This document shows, one piece after another, positions 42,127 through 52,634 of a stretch of 64,000 nt of DNA; position 1 is the first letter of the stretch, and the number at the start of each line of letters is the position of its first letter. The position numbers were made by a program, and so were the translations under genes. The stretch lies in NCBI RefSeq assembly GCF_040183065.1, contig NW_027185502.1, forward strand, positions 3,213,501 to 3,277,500. Direction: 5' to 3'. The DNA comes from Periplaneta americana (Eukaryota; Arthropoda; Insecta; Blattodea; Blattidae). Under the pieces are notes generated by a model. The model was not told the origin of the DNA. It was given only the letters and a program-made list of their open reading frames with translations, and made no database searches.

Positions 42127-42488
42127 TTAATCACTGACGAAAAGGGCAACTGGAATTTCACAAAAGAAAAAGAAAAAGTTGTCTGGTTGAAAGTTAAGTT
42201 AGAATTGTTCCAGAATTAGGAAAGAAGATATTCTTAAAATACAATCATTTTGATGAGCATGAACATAGTATTGACATACAGCACAAAATCAGAGGAAGAC
42301 GCAAATCTTGGAAGGATATCAATCTCAAATGTGCTTACACTGCTCCACTTCCCATCTCCCAAGGTAAACTGAATGATCTGCTATTACTGTGTGATGAAAA
42401 ACATCCCCACATTCCTGGCATTTATCATGGATTCTACAAGGGACTTAAAACCAGCGAAATTGCTGAAAATTGTGACAGTGATGAATAA
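42127..42488 (+). pseudogene. DUF7869-type transposon protein, C-terminal half
   Basis: From the TTAA the frame reads LITDEKGNWNFTKEKEKVVW, then hits a stop near 42218. After a frame shift it continues with KKIFLKYNHFDEHE, RGRRKSWKDINLKCAYTAPL, PISQGKLNDLLLLCDEKHPH and IPGIYHGFYKGL before a TAA at 42486-42488. This matches the C-terminal part of DUF7869-type proteins (polar block with W.KI, then PLPISxxKxxDLL...IPxxYHxFYKxL). Together with 39378-39834 it forms one gene split by a 2.3-kb insertion. Confidence 0.78.
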
Positions 42489-42884
42489 CTTTAAAATCAG
42501 TGGTATTGTGAAACATATTATTATATTTTTGTAAATGTTTATGTACATTTATGTTTATAGCAATGTAGTTACAATGTTTTTAACTGTAAACGGTGACATT
42601 ATTGTGCCTTCTTCCGCAAGCAACACTATTGTATGTCACATACAATATTCTTACAGGGAATTCGTGTTAAACTTTCAGTATTGTAAGTAACAATACGCAT
42701 ATAAGGAATGATGTCAGAGAAATGCTATCATTACAATAGAGTAGGACGTCCATTTCAATAACGAAAATGTAAACAAATGAGACCTAATTAAAAATCCTGA
42801 TTTTTCACAACAATCCAAAGTTGTTTTTAATCCTACTGAAAAAGTTCATTTTGTCAGTTACAATGTTATTCGATGGTACCATCG
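42489..42884. other. Non-coding DNA after the DUF7869-type gene
   Basis: Probably the 3' part of that transposon; no inverted terminus was identified. Confidence 0.35.
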
Positions 42885-43395
42885 AATTTTGATGAAAATC
42901 TGTTTCGTATGAGAAAAGGTACTAATTTTATCTAAATTCACCCCTACAATGAGACAGTTTCTTTTACATAAGTATAGTTAGAGTTTGTATATAAAACAAA
43001 TATACTGCCTATAACTACTGTGTAAATTTTAACGAAAATCTGTTAGATAGAAGAAAAGTTATTAATTTCCTCTAAATGCGCCCCTTATAAGGGGTAGTTT
43101 CCCTCAAACGTAACAAGAGTTGCTGTACAAAATAAATATACTACCTGTAACTACTGTACAAAGTTTCATGAAAATCTGTTAAATTGGAGAAAAATTAATA
43201 ATACGAGTAGTTGTTAACTTTTCTATAAATTCAGCCCCTATAAAGGGTAGTTTCCTTTATACAAGCGTAATCGGAGTTTGTATACAAAACCAATATACAA
43301 CCTATAACTACTGTACAACTTTTCATGAAAATCCGTTAGATAGAAGAAAAGTTATTAATTTTTCTCTAAATACACCCCCTTCTATTAAAAAATGA
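42885..43395. repeat. Tandem repeat, about 137-bp period, nearly four units
   Basis: Units start at GAAAATC near 42894, 43033, 43170 and 43327 (the third unit carries about 20 extra bases). Each contains GAGAAAA-TTAATTT, TCTAAAT-C-CCCCT, TAGTTTCCTTTA-like, GAGTTTGTATA-AAAACAAATA and CCTATAACTACTGT. Divergence is about 15-20% between units. The last copy is partial. Confidence 0.85.
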
Positions 43396-43439
43396 AATTG
43401 ATTCGATTCTGGAATGTAGACTATGATTAGATCGTAAAA

Positions 43440-43950
43440 AAGTCCGTTAAAAAGAAGAAAATGGCACTAATGCAACAAAAAGTATAACATTTCCTAAATA
43501 TGGCCAGTAAACATTTAAAGACCAAAAAATACAAATAAATGCAAGTAAAAGTAGAGTATATTGGTTTATGTTGACGTGAAACGAGTTTATATTGTATCCT
43601 GCATTGTTTGTGATGTCTAAGAAAAAATATGATATTTCATAACTCCGAGCCCTATTCATCACTCATCAACTCACCACTATTTTCCCACCTCACTTCTGAT
43701 ATTCCCATCACATCCATTCTGATTCCTCTCACTGTTTCCTTCAAGTTTTCCAACTTACCTGGTACAGGCGGAGTCTTCGGTCTTCTTGTCAATCTTCTTG
43801 TCGATCTTGTCCATCTTCTTTTCTTCTCTCCATTGGATTTCGTCATGACATGTCCTTCCCCAGTATCCCCCACCCGGACATCCGATTGGGGGGATAGTTT
43901 ACGTCCGGTATTTTTTACCAGGGAAAGACTCATCATGGCATTTTTATCAT
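43440..43950 (-). pseudogene. LINE 5' part with start of APE endonuclease
   Basis: On the minus strand GKLENLKETVRGIRMDVMGI followed by SEVRWENSGELMSDE matches the beginning of the APE-type endonuclease of RTE-like LINEs (GKLE.V..E......DI.GISE.RW...G). The catalytic Glu in SEVRW is kept. A stop follows MSDE and the sequence then degrades, while the preceding part is Arg/Lys-rich. Only the first 60 or so residues of the domain remain. Confidence 0.65.
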
Positions 43951-44344
43951 ATCATCTTCTTGGGATATATAAATGCGGTAGCCTCCCATTGCTATCCGCA
44001 CACCACTCTCTCTTTCGCATCTTAAAAGATCCCAGGGGGCCCCAGCGTGAAGGTGAGGAGAGTGGATTTGACTAATTAGGCCCTCCGGACTTCACCGAAA
44101 TTTACCACAAGGGTTAAATATCAGTTCCATCAGGGTTTTTGACCCGATCAGAGACCAGGAAATCCCAATTAGCCTTTGCCCCCCATATTGAGTTTAAAGC
44201 GTTATTAAAGGTCATCCATGCGAAAGAATAACTGAGATACTTATCGAACATAACACCAAGAAAGTTAGTCTTCCAGGATTTAAGATTAAAGTTACGTCAT
44301 TGAAATACTAGATATGTAAAATTAACATTATTACAAGAAATAAG
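43951..44344. other. Intergenic DNA, possibly LINE 5' UTR
   Basis: A moderately GC-rich stretch (for example ATCCCAGGGGGCCCCAGCGT near 44029) lies upstream, on the minus strand, of the LINE fragment; otherwise unassigned. Confidence 0.35.
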
Positions 44345-44347
44345 TAT

Positions 44348-44720
44348 TAAATCTCAAATCTCTCCGCAGTGCATATGAGGAGAAGGCATATGTCACTGTT
44401 GTTAGGGATTCCTCTGTTGGATAGGGGAGTTAAGCTTGAGGGCCCCTTAGTGCTATTCGACAGGAGTAGGCTACGTGCCGGCACCAGGGTTCTCCTTCTC
44501 TCTTTCTCATCTTCATCATCATCATCACTCATTCCATATACTATACTTACATATACACTCACCCTAGTACAAGACATAACTCTCCACAGACACACAACAT
44601 GTACAGCGTGACCCGCGAAGTGGTGTGCAACTAGAAAATGGGGCACAGTTCTGCCATCTATCCGCAATATGCAAAACCCGAATCACGTAAAGTGAAGTGG
44701 GTAGACATTAAATACATACT
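44348..44720 (+). mobile_element. SINE family with TCGACAGGAGTAGGCTAC core, copy 1
   Basis: Same repeat as the pair at 54811-55618. Diagnostic words: AAATCTCTCCGCAGTGCATA, GCTATTCGACAGGAGTAGGC, a (ATC)n stretch, GTGGTGTGCAACTAGAAAAT, TTCTGCCATCTATCCGCAAT and AATCACGTAAAGTGAAGTGG. The tRNA-like head is mostly missing in this copy. Confidence 0.8.
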
Positions 44721-44770
44721 AAGAAATAAACATGAAGTTCTGTCTACATTAATAAATAAGATTACTATAA

Positions 44771-45000
44771 CGGTCGACCTGTGTGGCGCAGGCGGTATAG
44801 CGCTGGCCTTCTGTGCCCGAGGTTGCGGGTTCGATCTTGGCCCAGGTCGATGGCATTTAAGTGTGCTTAAATGCTACAGGCTCATGTCAGTAAATTTACT
44901 GGCATGTAAAAGAACTCCTGCGGGGCATAATTCCGGCACACCGGCGACGCTGATATAACCTCTGCAGGTGCGAGCATCGTTAAATAAAACATAATTTATT
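44771..45000 (+). mobile_element. tRNA-derived SINE, second family
   Basis: The head GTGTGGCGCAGGCGGTATAG (A box) with GCGGGTTCGATCTTGGC (B box) is followed by GTCGATGGCATTTAAGTGTG, AACTCCTGCGGGGCATAATT and a tail GTTAAATAAAACATAATTT. A head-only copy in opposite orientation is at 47503-47602. No target duplication could be fixed. Confidence 0.85.
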
Positions 45001-45691
45001 TGTTATTAGAACGACACCATTTTTTAAGTTCACAAATACTATTAATTAATTTTTAGTTTGCTCATTACCTAGATGCGAAGCAGAAACAGAAGAAATCAAA
45101 TGTCTATCAAGATTAAGCAAACTAACACTTCAATATTATTCATTTATGCAGTGATAAGAGAAGTTGTGAAACAAATACAAAGGAAAAATCGTGAACTGAA
45201 TACAGTTTATTAAATTAATAACTATAGGATTGATATAATTCTGAAAAAAAAAAAAGTTTCAATTTTTATTTTTATTTTCGTGTGGAGTGGGGGACACAGG
45301 TATGCATGAGATGATTTTGATTGTGCTACTAAAACCCCTTTAGTCTTGGTGTTGCCTAAACCCCAAGAGACACCGCTATAAGGAAGAACATGCTGTTTTA
45401 TCGTCTTTGAAATCGACATGTTTTCACACATTTGAACATAGACGCTATCAAAAAATCTCTACAAACTAATTTCAAGAATTAAGAAGAATTGTCCGTTCAA
45501 TACGTTATGAACATGCAATAATTTAACGTGTATATTTCTCAAAGCCAAAGCCTTACATTTCTAGAGGTAAACAATCTTGAACCCTCAGTTTCCTGCCACT
45601 GCAATGTGGACCAGGAATATTTCTTGAGTAATAGTTCATGCTAATTCAATTATTTGACGTAATAAAGAAGATGAAAGTCGCAAGGCCTTAC
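45001..45691. other. Intron or intergenic DNA
   Basis: Downstream, on the minus strand, of the exon at 45692. No further exon recognised. Confidence 0.35.
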
Positions 45692-45810
45692 CTTGTTGGC
45701 ATCATTAATTCCACTGTCTGTTATCCTGATGTTAGTTAAAGGGTCCCACTCCATGGGCTGCATGTCACTGTCGGCGTCGATGCCTTCCCACTGCATGGGC
45801 TCCTGTTGTC
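45692..45810 (-). CDS. Candidate host exon (downstream of a pair)
   Basis: 119 bp with acceptor AATTTTCTAG before 45810 and donor AAG|GTAAGGCC after 45692. Its frame starts with two leftover bases and ends on a full codon, encoding QQEPMQWEGIDADSDMQPME, then WDPLTNIRITDSGINDANK. Two near-repeats of the form PMxWxxxD/PMEWDP stand out. The phase matches the upstream exon at 45979-46052 exactly (one leftover base there, two here, forming Gly). GC-rich codons differ from the AT-rich introns. I do not recognise the protein; it is acidic and probably an internal piece of a larger host protein on the minus strand. Confidence 0.55.
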
Positions 45811-45978
45811 CTAGAAAATTTCAGAAATGTGGAACAATATATGGTAAAACTTTAATCGACGATGGTGAAGTTTTAAAGACTATAAACGGCGTAATTTGTC
45901 TCACTTTAGAACAAAAGTAAAGTGATGTGTCCCATGATTTAGACTGACGCAATTAGGCCTACATTAGACTAGTCTTAC

Positions 45979-46052
45979 CTAAATGAGAGGATTCTATGGA
46001 AGATTTAGAGTTCACTTTGTCTGAAAATGTTCTCTGTCGCAAGCAGATCTCT
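45979..46052 (-). CDS. Candidate host exon (upstream of a pair)
   Basis: 74 bp flanked by acceptor TTGTAGGTTTACAG before 46052 and donor TTAG|GTAAGACT after 45979. The first base completes a codon from an earlier exon; then EICLRQRTFSDKVNSKSSIE, SSHL follow and one base is left for the next exon. Splicing the 168-base intron to 45692-45810 keeps one open frame over both exons (about 64 residues). Ser-rich and charged, with no recognised domain. Exons further 5' and 3' were not found in this window. Confidence 0.5.
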
Positions 46053-46865
46053 CTGTAAACCTACAATACTGCAAGTAACTTCGATAATAATCGAATCAGT
46101 GAATTACTTGAAAATTCCTGGACTTGTTTCGGAAGTTCTGAAAGACTTGTAAAAGCCGCCTAAAATGTTTAATTTAATTTAATTCAGCTACTGACAATTG
46201 GCACAGATGGACTAGGGAAAGAGACTCTGTGCTGGGATGCGAGTTTGATTACACTCCGGCTGATTGATTATAATTATGTGCATAACCTATATTTTATTTC
46301 CACGCTCTCGGAGGCAGTGCCGAAAATGCAGTACAGACAGTGCAACTTTCTACATTCAAACGTGGAAAGATAAAATGTATCCACTTTTTTTTTCTTTCCG
46401 GCAGCTTGCAAGTCTGTTATTTAACGAGGTCACTCAGCGTTGACTGAATTGGTGGAATGGAGGTGATATTAAGGCAAAATGAATCTATGGTGAGCTACGG
46501 GAATATGTGACCCAAACAATTGATCAGACCAAGTAGGCTGGAAGTAGTTATGAGATTCAATATATTTAAATTTCTGTCAACATTGAGACCGCTTTGATAA
46601 TAAAAGCACCAAAAAGGAAAGATGAGTTCGTGTCAATTTAGCCGTTATTAATTGAGGGGTCTATGATTAGTTCGTGGCCACCTGTAAGACCTCTGATATT
46701 GTGAGTTCGTAACGTTGGTTAAAAATTATAGATATTTCGAAGCAATTGTTCATTCGTACAATATATTTCTATTAAATTAGAGACAGATGAAGATTTTCGT
46801 AACAGTTACTTGAATTTGAATTAGATTTAATAACAACTACGAGTATGAACATACTGTAATACATT
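46053..46865. other. Intron or intergenic DNA
   Basis: No exon with both splice signals and coding character recognised. Confidence 0.35.
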
Positions 46866-46943
46866 ATGCCAGTCTTTCTCAAACTTTTTTCCATTTCGGA
46901 TCACTTTTAACGTAGTGTACAAACTTGGAATTCTTGTAGTCCA

Positions 46944-47001
<58 letters not shown>

Positions 47002-47100
47002 TTTAATGAGGTGGGTGTAACTGTAGAATTGAAACTATGTTAATAATGCACATACACTTTCAAAAACTTGCATTTTCAATTCGGTTTAAAGTGCACATTC
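46866..47100 (+). mobile_element. hAT-like terminus with (ATT)n and a repeated segment
   Basis: CCAGTCTTTCTCAAACTTTT with TTCCATTTCGGATCAC resembles non-autonomous hAT ends (CAGTGGTTCTCAAACTTTTTTC). An (ATT)n microsatellite at about 46948-46999 follows. Then 46997-47090 (GAGGTGGGTGTAACTGTAGA...CTATGTTAATAATGCACATA...TTGCATTTTCAATT) recurs inverted at 48290-48385. Confidence 0.55.
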
Positions 47101-47164
47101 GCTATAGTCAGTAGACCTACTATGAACTTGTATAAGATTTTTAAAAGAGTAAAAAATTAATAAC

Positions 47165-47504
47165 TTGATAAAAAATTCCAGCACACTGTGGAGTCATGGG
47201 GAATGAAACTGCAGACACACTTGCCAAGAAAGGCACAACAATAAAACAAAAATCTAAATTTAATTTCTCATATTCCTCAATAAAACGCTTGATCACTACA
47301 AAATTTTCTCATTCATACCTACAAGAAATAGAATCAAATGCTAAAGACAAAAAATGGATTACACTACTTTCCAACCCAGACATAGTCCCCCAGAGACCAA
47401 GGAAAACAGCAGTTGCAGCCTTCAGACTATTGACAGATCATGACTGTCTAGCAAGTCATCTCTACAGAACAGGCATCTCAGCTCACCCAGTAAATCTGAC
47501 ATGA
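47165..47504 (+). pseudogene. LINE RNase H C-terminal fragment
   Basis: IPAHCGVMGNETADTLAKKG (the final RNase H motif with its catalytic Asp in GNETAD) leads into KFNFSYSSIKRLITTKF, KDKKWITLLSNPD and FRLLTDHDCLASHLYRTGI, the usual post-RNase H tail of Jockey/R1-group LINE ORF2. The expected Cys-rich end (C.LC...) is cut off where a SINE fragment starts. Only the tail is present. Confidence 0.75.
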
Positions 47505-47602
47505 GCGTGTCGCATTTAAGAACACTTAAATGCCATCGACCTGGACTGGGATCGAATCCGCAACCTCGAGCACAGAAGGCCAGCGCTATACGGACTGGTC
47601 TA
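47503..47602 (-). mobile_element. SINE head fragment, second family
   Basis: On minus: GTATAGCGCTGGCCTTCTGT, then GCGGATTCGATCCCAG and GGTCGATGGCATTTAAGTG; matches the first 95 bases of the SINE at 44771. It directly truncates the LINE tail on one side and meets an (ATT)n run on the other. Confidence 0.8.
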
Positions 47603-47603
47603 C

Positions 47604-47662
<59 letters not shown>

Positions 47663-47664
47663 CA
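47604..47664. repeat. (ATT)n microsatellite
   Basis: About 18 near-perfect ATT units. Confidence 0.95.
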
Positions 47665-48289
47665 TTATGCATAATTGGTTCAACACAAAAATTATCTTAA
47701 TAGGTTACACAATCCACGCTATTGAAATTGGTTTGGAGTGATTTATTAAGGATAGTATCCAAGTTTGATTTAGAAACATGTTAAAGGAATATCATCCATT
47801 GACTAAAATTATCGTATTTTATTATTTAGATACAAGTTCAATTCAGAAACATGTTGAAGGATTTATTCTTGTGCAAAAACGGATGCTGCCTGGACCAAAT
47901 GATCATATTTTTATTATGTAATTACTTTATAAAGTTTGTTCTAGCATGGTCCAAATATTGATTTGTAAAGAAAGGAACTTAGAACCTTTCTCTGTATCTC
48001 TAACGTTAAGTTGATATTTAGGCCTATAGTACGGGACTGGTACACTCGTATTTAGCCTATTCATGAAAAGAAGTTTCTTTGCTCTCCTGAAAACTAGCAA
48101 ATTCTGACTTAGTTCCTTTCTGAAGCTATTCATTTGTAATATTAATTTATTTCTCAATTTCATTTGATCATGAATTAACGCAACGCAAATCTGATAACAG
48201 TCTCATGTGTGGTATGAGAGGATTTTCAAGTTTCATTATTGTTAGAATTATTATTTTCTGTATTTTATGTAAATATTAAGATATACATG
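47665..48289. other. Intergenic DNA
   Basis: No gene recognised. A 78-codon minus frame at 47927-48163 lacks a family signature. Confidence 0.4.
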
Positions 48290-48385
48290 TACACTAAATT
48301 GAAAATGCAATTTTTTGACAATATATGCGCATTATTAACATAGTTTCAATCCTACAGTTAAACCCACTTCAATAAATGTGTAGCA
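48290..48385 (-). repeat. Inverted copy of 46997-47090
   Basis: Reverse complement reads GAAGTGGGTTTAACTGTAGG, ATTGAAACTATGTTAATAAT and TTGCATTTTCAATTTAGTG, close to the upstream copy. Confidence 0.8.
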
Positions 48386-49030
48386 GCAGCAGTAGTAGTA
48401 ATAATGTAATTTGTTTTTATAGATAAATACGCACAGAATCCAGATATGAAACTGATAAATGTTATATTTCTTTTTAGATCTTTAATAGTATTAATAATAA
48501 TGAAATATAATAATTAATATTTATTTTGTAATATTAAGATTATATCATAATAATTATTATTGGCGATGTTTCATATTTTATTGATTCATAGTTTCGTGAC
48601 TTTGTACACATTTTTCAGTATTCTCCAAATTTAAAATACCAGTTAAATACAATTTATGATTCACAGAATTCCAAACTTTCAGAAGCGCTGCATTATACTA
48701 TTTCCGTTGTATTTATTGGTAAGGAAGGATGGTCATAAAAATGTAATGTATCAAAACCACGAAACTTCACTGTCCACAGTAAATTTTTAATTGCTTTGCA
48801 CGTTCGGTAGTGTTTTTAAATGTGCCTGTCCAATTGAGGTGTAATTATCAGCCCTCAATATACACATTTATCCCTAGAATCGCCATTGATGCTACAAAAC
48901 GTAAATTTTTTTATTCCTTACTTATTGTTGCAGTTTTCAAGCAAGAATCATAAAATAACTTAAAAAGCTCACCTCAGCGGGAAGAGGTTCATCCTAGTTG
49001 TCCCATTGGTATCGAACCGAGCTCCTCAAT
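48386..49030. other. Intergenic DNA
   Basis: AT-rich; nothing recognised. Confidence 0.4.
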
Positions 49031-49039
49031 ACACATCTT

Positions 49040-49581
49040 GTCTTTATTGGCTTTTAAGGAACCCAGAGGTTCATTGCCGCCCTCACATAAGCCCGCCATT
49101 GGTCCCTATCCTGAGCAAGATTAATCCAGTCTCTATCATCATATCCCACCTCCCTCAAATCCATTTTAATATTATCTTCCCATCTACGTCTCGGCCTCCC
49201 CAAAGGTCTTTTTCCCACCGGCCTCCCAACTAACACTCTGGATTCGCCCATAAGTGCTACATGCCCTGCCCATCTCAAGCGTCTGGATTTAATGGTCCTA
49301 ATTATGTCAGGTGAAGAATACAATGCGTGCAGCTCTGCATTGTGTAACCTTCTCCATTCTCCTGGAACTTCATCCCTCTTAGCCCCAAATATTTTCCTAA
49401 GAACCTTATTCTCAAACACCCTTAATCTCTGTTCCTCTCTCAAAGTGAGAGTCCAAGCTTCACAACCATATAGAACAACCGGTAATATAACTGTTTTATA
49501 AATTCTAACTTTCAGATTTTTTGACAGCAGACTAGATGACAAAAGCTTCTCAACTGAATAATAACAGTCATACACATACAC
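49040..49581 (-). pseudogene. LINE ORF2 C-terminal part (RTE-like), best-preserved copy
   Basis: An open minus frame of 175 residues: KLLSSSLLSKNLKVRIYKTV, ILPVVLYGCEAWTLTLREEQ, RLRVFENKVLRKIFGAKRDE, HALYSSPDIIRTIKSRRLRW, AGHVALMGESRVLVGRPVGK, RPLGRPRRRWEDNIKMDLRE and a WI.LAQDRDQWRAYVRAAMN end. This is the domain after the RT in RTE-like LINEs, which helps target the template. Five prime truncated, with a small deletion in the GESRNA.RVLVGRP region compared with the copy at 6786-7205. Ends close to the expected C-terminus (NLWVP). Confidence 0.88.
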
Positions 49582-50484
49582 ATACTCTCCATAAAACGCT
49601 ATCTTTGCTTGCTTTAATTGAAATCAAAAATCATTATGGCGGTTCAATATGTCATCTGCATTGTTGAAGACTGCATTGTTATGTGTTGAGCAATGAACAC
49701 GAATTCCATAGAGAATGAAAAAAATGGATCAAGCGTTAGTGAGTAGAAGCTGTAGCCACAGTCTAGTATATACAGTCACGAAAGCTATACCAGACTGTGC
49801 TGTAGTACAGTCACTGCAGATAAGAAAATTGATAGTACTTTGGTTGAGAACTTTCGATCTTATTTTAAAATGTAGTCAACCGACCGCAAGGAAATTTAAA
49901 TATCGTCGTTTTCATATTTTATATTTAAAACGTATTTTTAATTTTTCTGAAGAAATTGATATAATGTACATTTTATGAAGCAGTTATGTATTACATTACT
50001 GTTAGGCTACTTGATTTTTATCAACAGTAATCTCACTAGATAATGTCCGACTTTGTGTCAAGAAGAGAATAAAGAAATTCAATATTACCACTCAAGTTGG
50101 GCTCATAGAATAATAATATGGTACCTATTTGCCACTGAGATACTTAAATTCAGAAGTCTTGCAGAAATATTATACACACTATTCGAAAGAGACTTGAAAT
50201 TCTCACAAAGTCAACAGAAATCCATACAAAATATTAATATTTTTCTATCACAGATCATGAATTATGTATTCCATTTTAAAAATAAATAGACCAAAGTGTG
50301 CAAATAATTATATTTAGTCTAATAATTTGTCCACATCTGTAGTTATGTATAATTGTGGGGGCAGGCTAGAGCAAACAACTCCACTTTGAATTTTGTTTTT
50401 AGAAATACACGGAGGTACAAATTGAACAGTATTTAAAAATCTGAATCTGCTGTCAGTGGTACCATCAAATGTTTAACATTCACA

Positions 50485-50485
<1 letters not shown>
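49582..50485. other. Intergenic DNA
   Basis: No gene recognised. Confidence 0.4.

Positions 50486-50487
<2 letters not shown>

Positions 50488-50524
<37 letters not shown>
50488..50524. repeat. (TA)n microsatellite
   Basis: About 18 TA units in a row. Confidence 0.95.
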
Positions 50525-50527
<3 letters not shown>

Positions 50528-50685
50528 ACTCTAAGTTTCCATAATAAATAGACGATAAAAATCAATTATGGTTATTACACAACTTCTAATCTAGTTTAAA
50601 CCTATGAAGGTAAGCTTGTTTTTCCGTGCTCTGTAACAAGTGCTGTGAACTCTGGTGATATAGAGATTTTGAGTTAATCGTTGTT

Positions 50686-51237
50686 CTATTGTTGGAAAGA
50701 ATAATTTGCATGTGGCACCTTTTTGTGTGTTTTTCCATTGACTCTGCCACTTTTCAAGACTTTTTTCCCCAGGTCAGTGACAACTGATGTTACAGGTTTC
50801 CTGTTATAGATTATAGCTAGTTCACTATTTTTGGCTGCTTCTTTGGCAAGTCTGTCTGCCAATTCATTGCCTTCTATACCAATATGTGCCTTTACCCATC
50901 CAAAGTGAATTGTCCAGTTAAGATCCTTAAGTTGGCGAATCTTCTTTCGAATTACGTCTATTATTGGGCTATGTATAACAATGTTTTTCAGTGAGGCAAG
51001 CGTTGCTTTGCTACCAATGTGAATGGCTGCTCTTTTGTTGTCGTTAGTACAGTTGAGGAGAGATTGTAGTTGTTCCAGGGACTTCAAAATGGCTATAGCC
51101 TCGGCTTGATTGTTTGAGCAATTTCGATATAGTCTGTACTTAAATTTCTTTGTCAGAGTTCTATTTACACATATTGTTACTCCTGCACAACTTTGTCTTC
51201 GATTTTGCTGCTGTCCCTGAAGATATCTACCTGGCAT
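50686..51237 (-). pseudogene. LINE-encoded RNase H domain, catalytically damaged
   Basis: The minus frame of 183 residues contains NCSNNQAEAIAILKSLEQLQ (catalytic Glu retained), HIGSKATLASLKN (the Asp of the usual TDS motif is lost, here GSK), and HFGWVKAHIGIEGNELADRL with AKEAA (final Asp retained). This is the RNase H region of R1/I/Jockey-like LINEs that degrades RNA in RNA:DNA hybrids. The first catalytic Asp region (DGSK) is also absent at the N-terminus. The end frays after KVLKSGRVNGK. No adjoining RT. Confidence 0.8.
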
Positions 51238-52351
51238 GATGTTGAGCCATTTATTTCATATATTGTGCTGGGTGTGGCCAGTCAACAGATAGTGGGAGAT
51301 CATAATCACATCTTCTCTCTATGTGGTGTTTACCCATAAATACATTTATTCAAATTATCGTAACAGCAGCAGATGTTTTACATTCGAGCTGCACTTTTTC
51401 TTCTATTACCATTCACTCCTACCGACCATCACACAGGAGGCTTCAAAGGCCTTAGCCATCTTTATATTAATTATAAGACTTTGTACCCTCTGCAACTTCC
51501 GGAGGTTTGCTTGTTTATATATAGAATCTCGGTATGTGCACCCGCATGCGCGTGTACACGTGTATGTCAGAGATCCTATGATGAATGATAAGAGTAAAGA
51601 AAATGAAATTTGTCTTTTTCGTCGCTTTTATCATCCCATCTTTGCTTTTATCATTACTCCAGTACACACACCTCAATGACAATGCATGGTTCAATTCTCT
51701 CTGATATAGCATCACTGCTTCTTTTATAATTTATCATCGCTCCAACATGTACATTAAGATCTATCGTTTGTCTGAGCTTAGATCAAATGCATGATATAGT
51801 ATACTAGCATGAATAAATTGAACCGAAATATCGAGAAACCCCACATGTCTAGGAAACTAAACTTTTCGTTGAGAGACATCCAACTCTTCCTATTCCTTAT
51901 TAAATTAAAAATATTTTCATTACCTTACTTTAAATGTATAGAATCTTTATAACTTACGAATAACTCATGTGCTTGTGAAAAATCATGTATTTATCTCCAA
52001 GAAAAAAGCAGGTTATATCCCACTTCTGAAAACCAAATTTGTCGTGCTCTCCTTGTCTATTATTCCACAAGGATGGCAGATGAGAATTATTTACGTTCAT
52101 CACCTCCTTATTATTCTATTATGTTACACTATCAGGATTCTGACACCACTACTGTAGAACAGTAGGACTACAAGGAACTTCATACAGAATTCCTACTTGG
52201 AAATAACTTGTGGTATTCGTAAATTATTAGAAATTTGCACTTCTAGTAACTGAAGTCTAGTTCACAACACAACAAGGTTTATTAAGACTGTAAGTTGGAA
52301 AAACCTTAAAGGATACATATTGTTGGCTTGTTGCCTCTACGTATTGGTGAT
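51238..52351. other. Intergenic DNA
   Basis: No gene recognised; several short open frames without signatures. Confidence 0.4.
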
Positions 52352-52362
52352 GGGTCTTCCTT

Positions 52363-52623
52363 TTTTTTTAATTTGGTTATTTAACGACGCTGTATCAACT
52401 ACTAGGTTATTTAGCGTCGATGAGATTGGTGATAGCGAGATGATATTTGGCGAGATGAGACCGAGGATTCGCCATAGATTACCTGGCATTCACCTTACGG
52501 TTGGGGAAAACCTCGGAAAAAACCCAACCAGGTAATCAGCCCAAGCGGGGATCGAACCCGCGCCCGAACGCAACTTCAGACCGGCAGGCAAGCGCCTTAA
52601 CCGACTCAGCCACGCTGGTGGCT
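52363..52623 (-). mobile_element. tRNA-derived SINE with 11-bp target duplication
   Basis: Minus-strand head GCGTGGCTGAGTCGGTTAAG (A box) and GCGGGTTCGATCCCCGC (B box), with a long variable arm recalling tRNA-Leu or tRNA-Ser. The 3' part includes AACCTAGTAGTTGATACAGC and GTCGTTAAATAACC, shared with the SINE at 41429-41679. TGGGTCTTCCT flanks it at 52352-52362 and 52624-52634. Confidence 0.92.
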
Positions 52624-52634
52624 TGGGTCTTCCT

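Noticed and set aside
44369-44667. Serine-rich and acidic frames with SSSSSS and DDDDED.
   Set aside because: They come from the (ATC)n part of an interspersed repeat found three times in the window.
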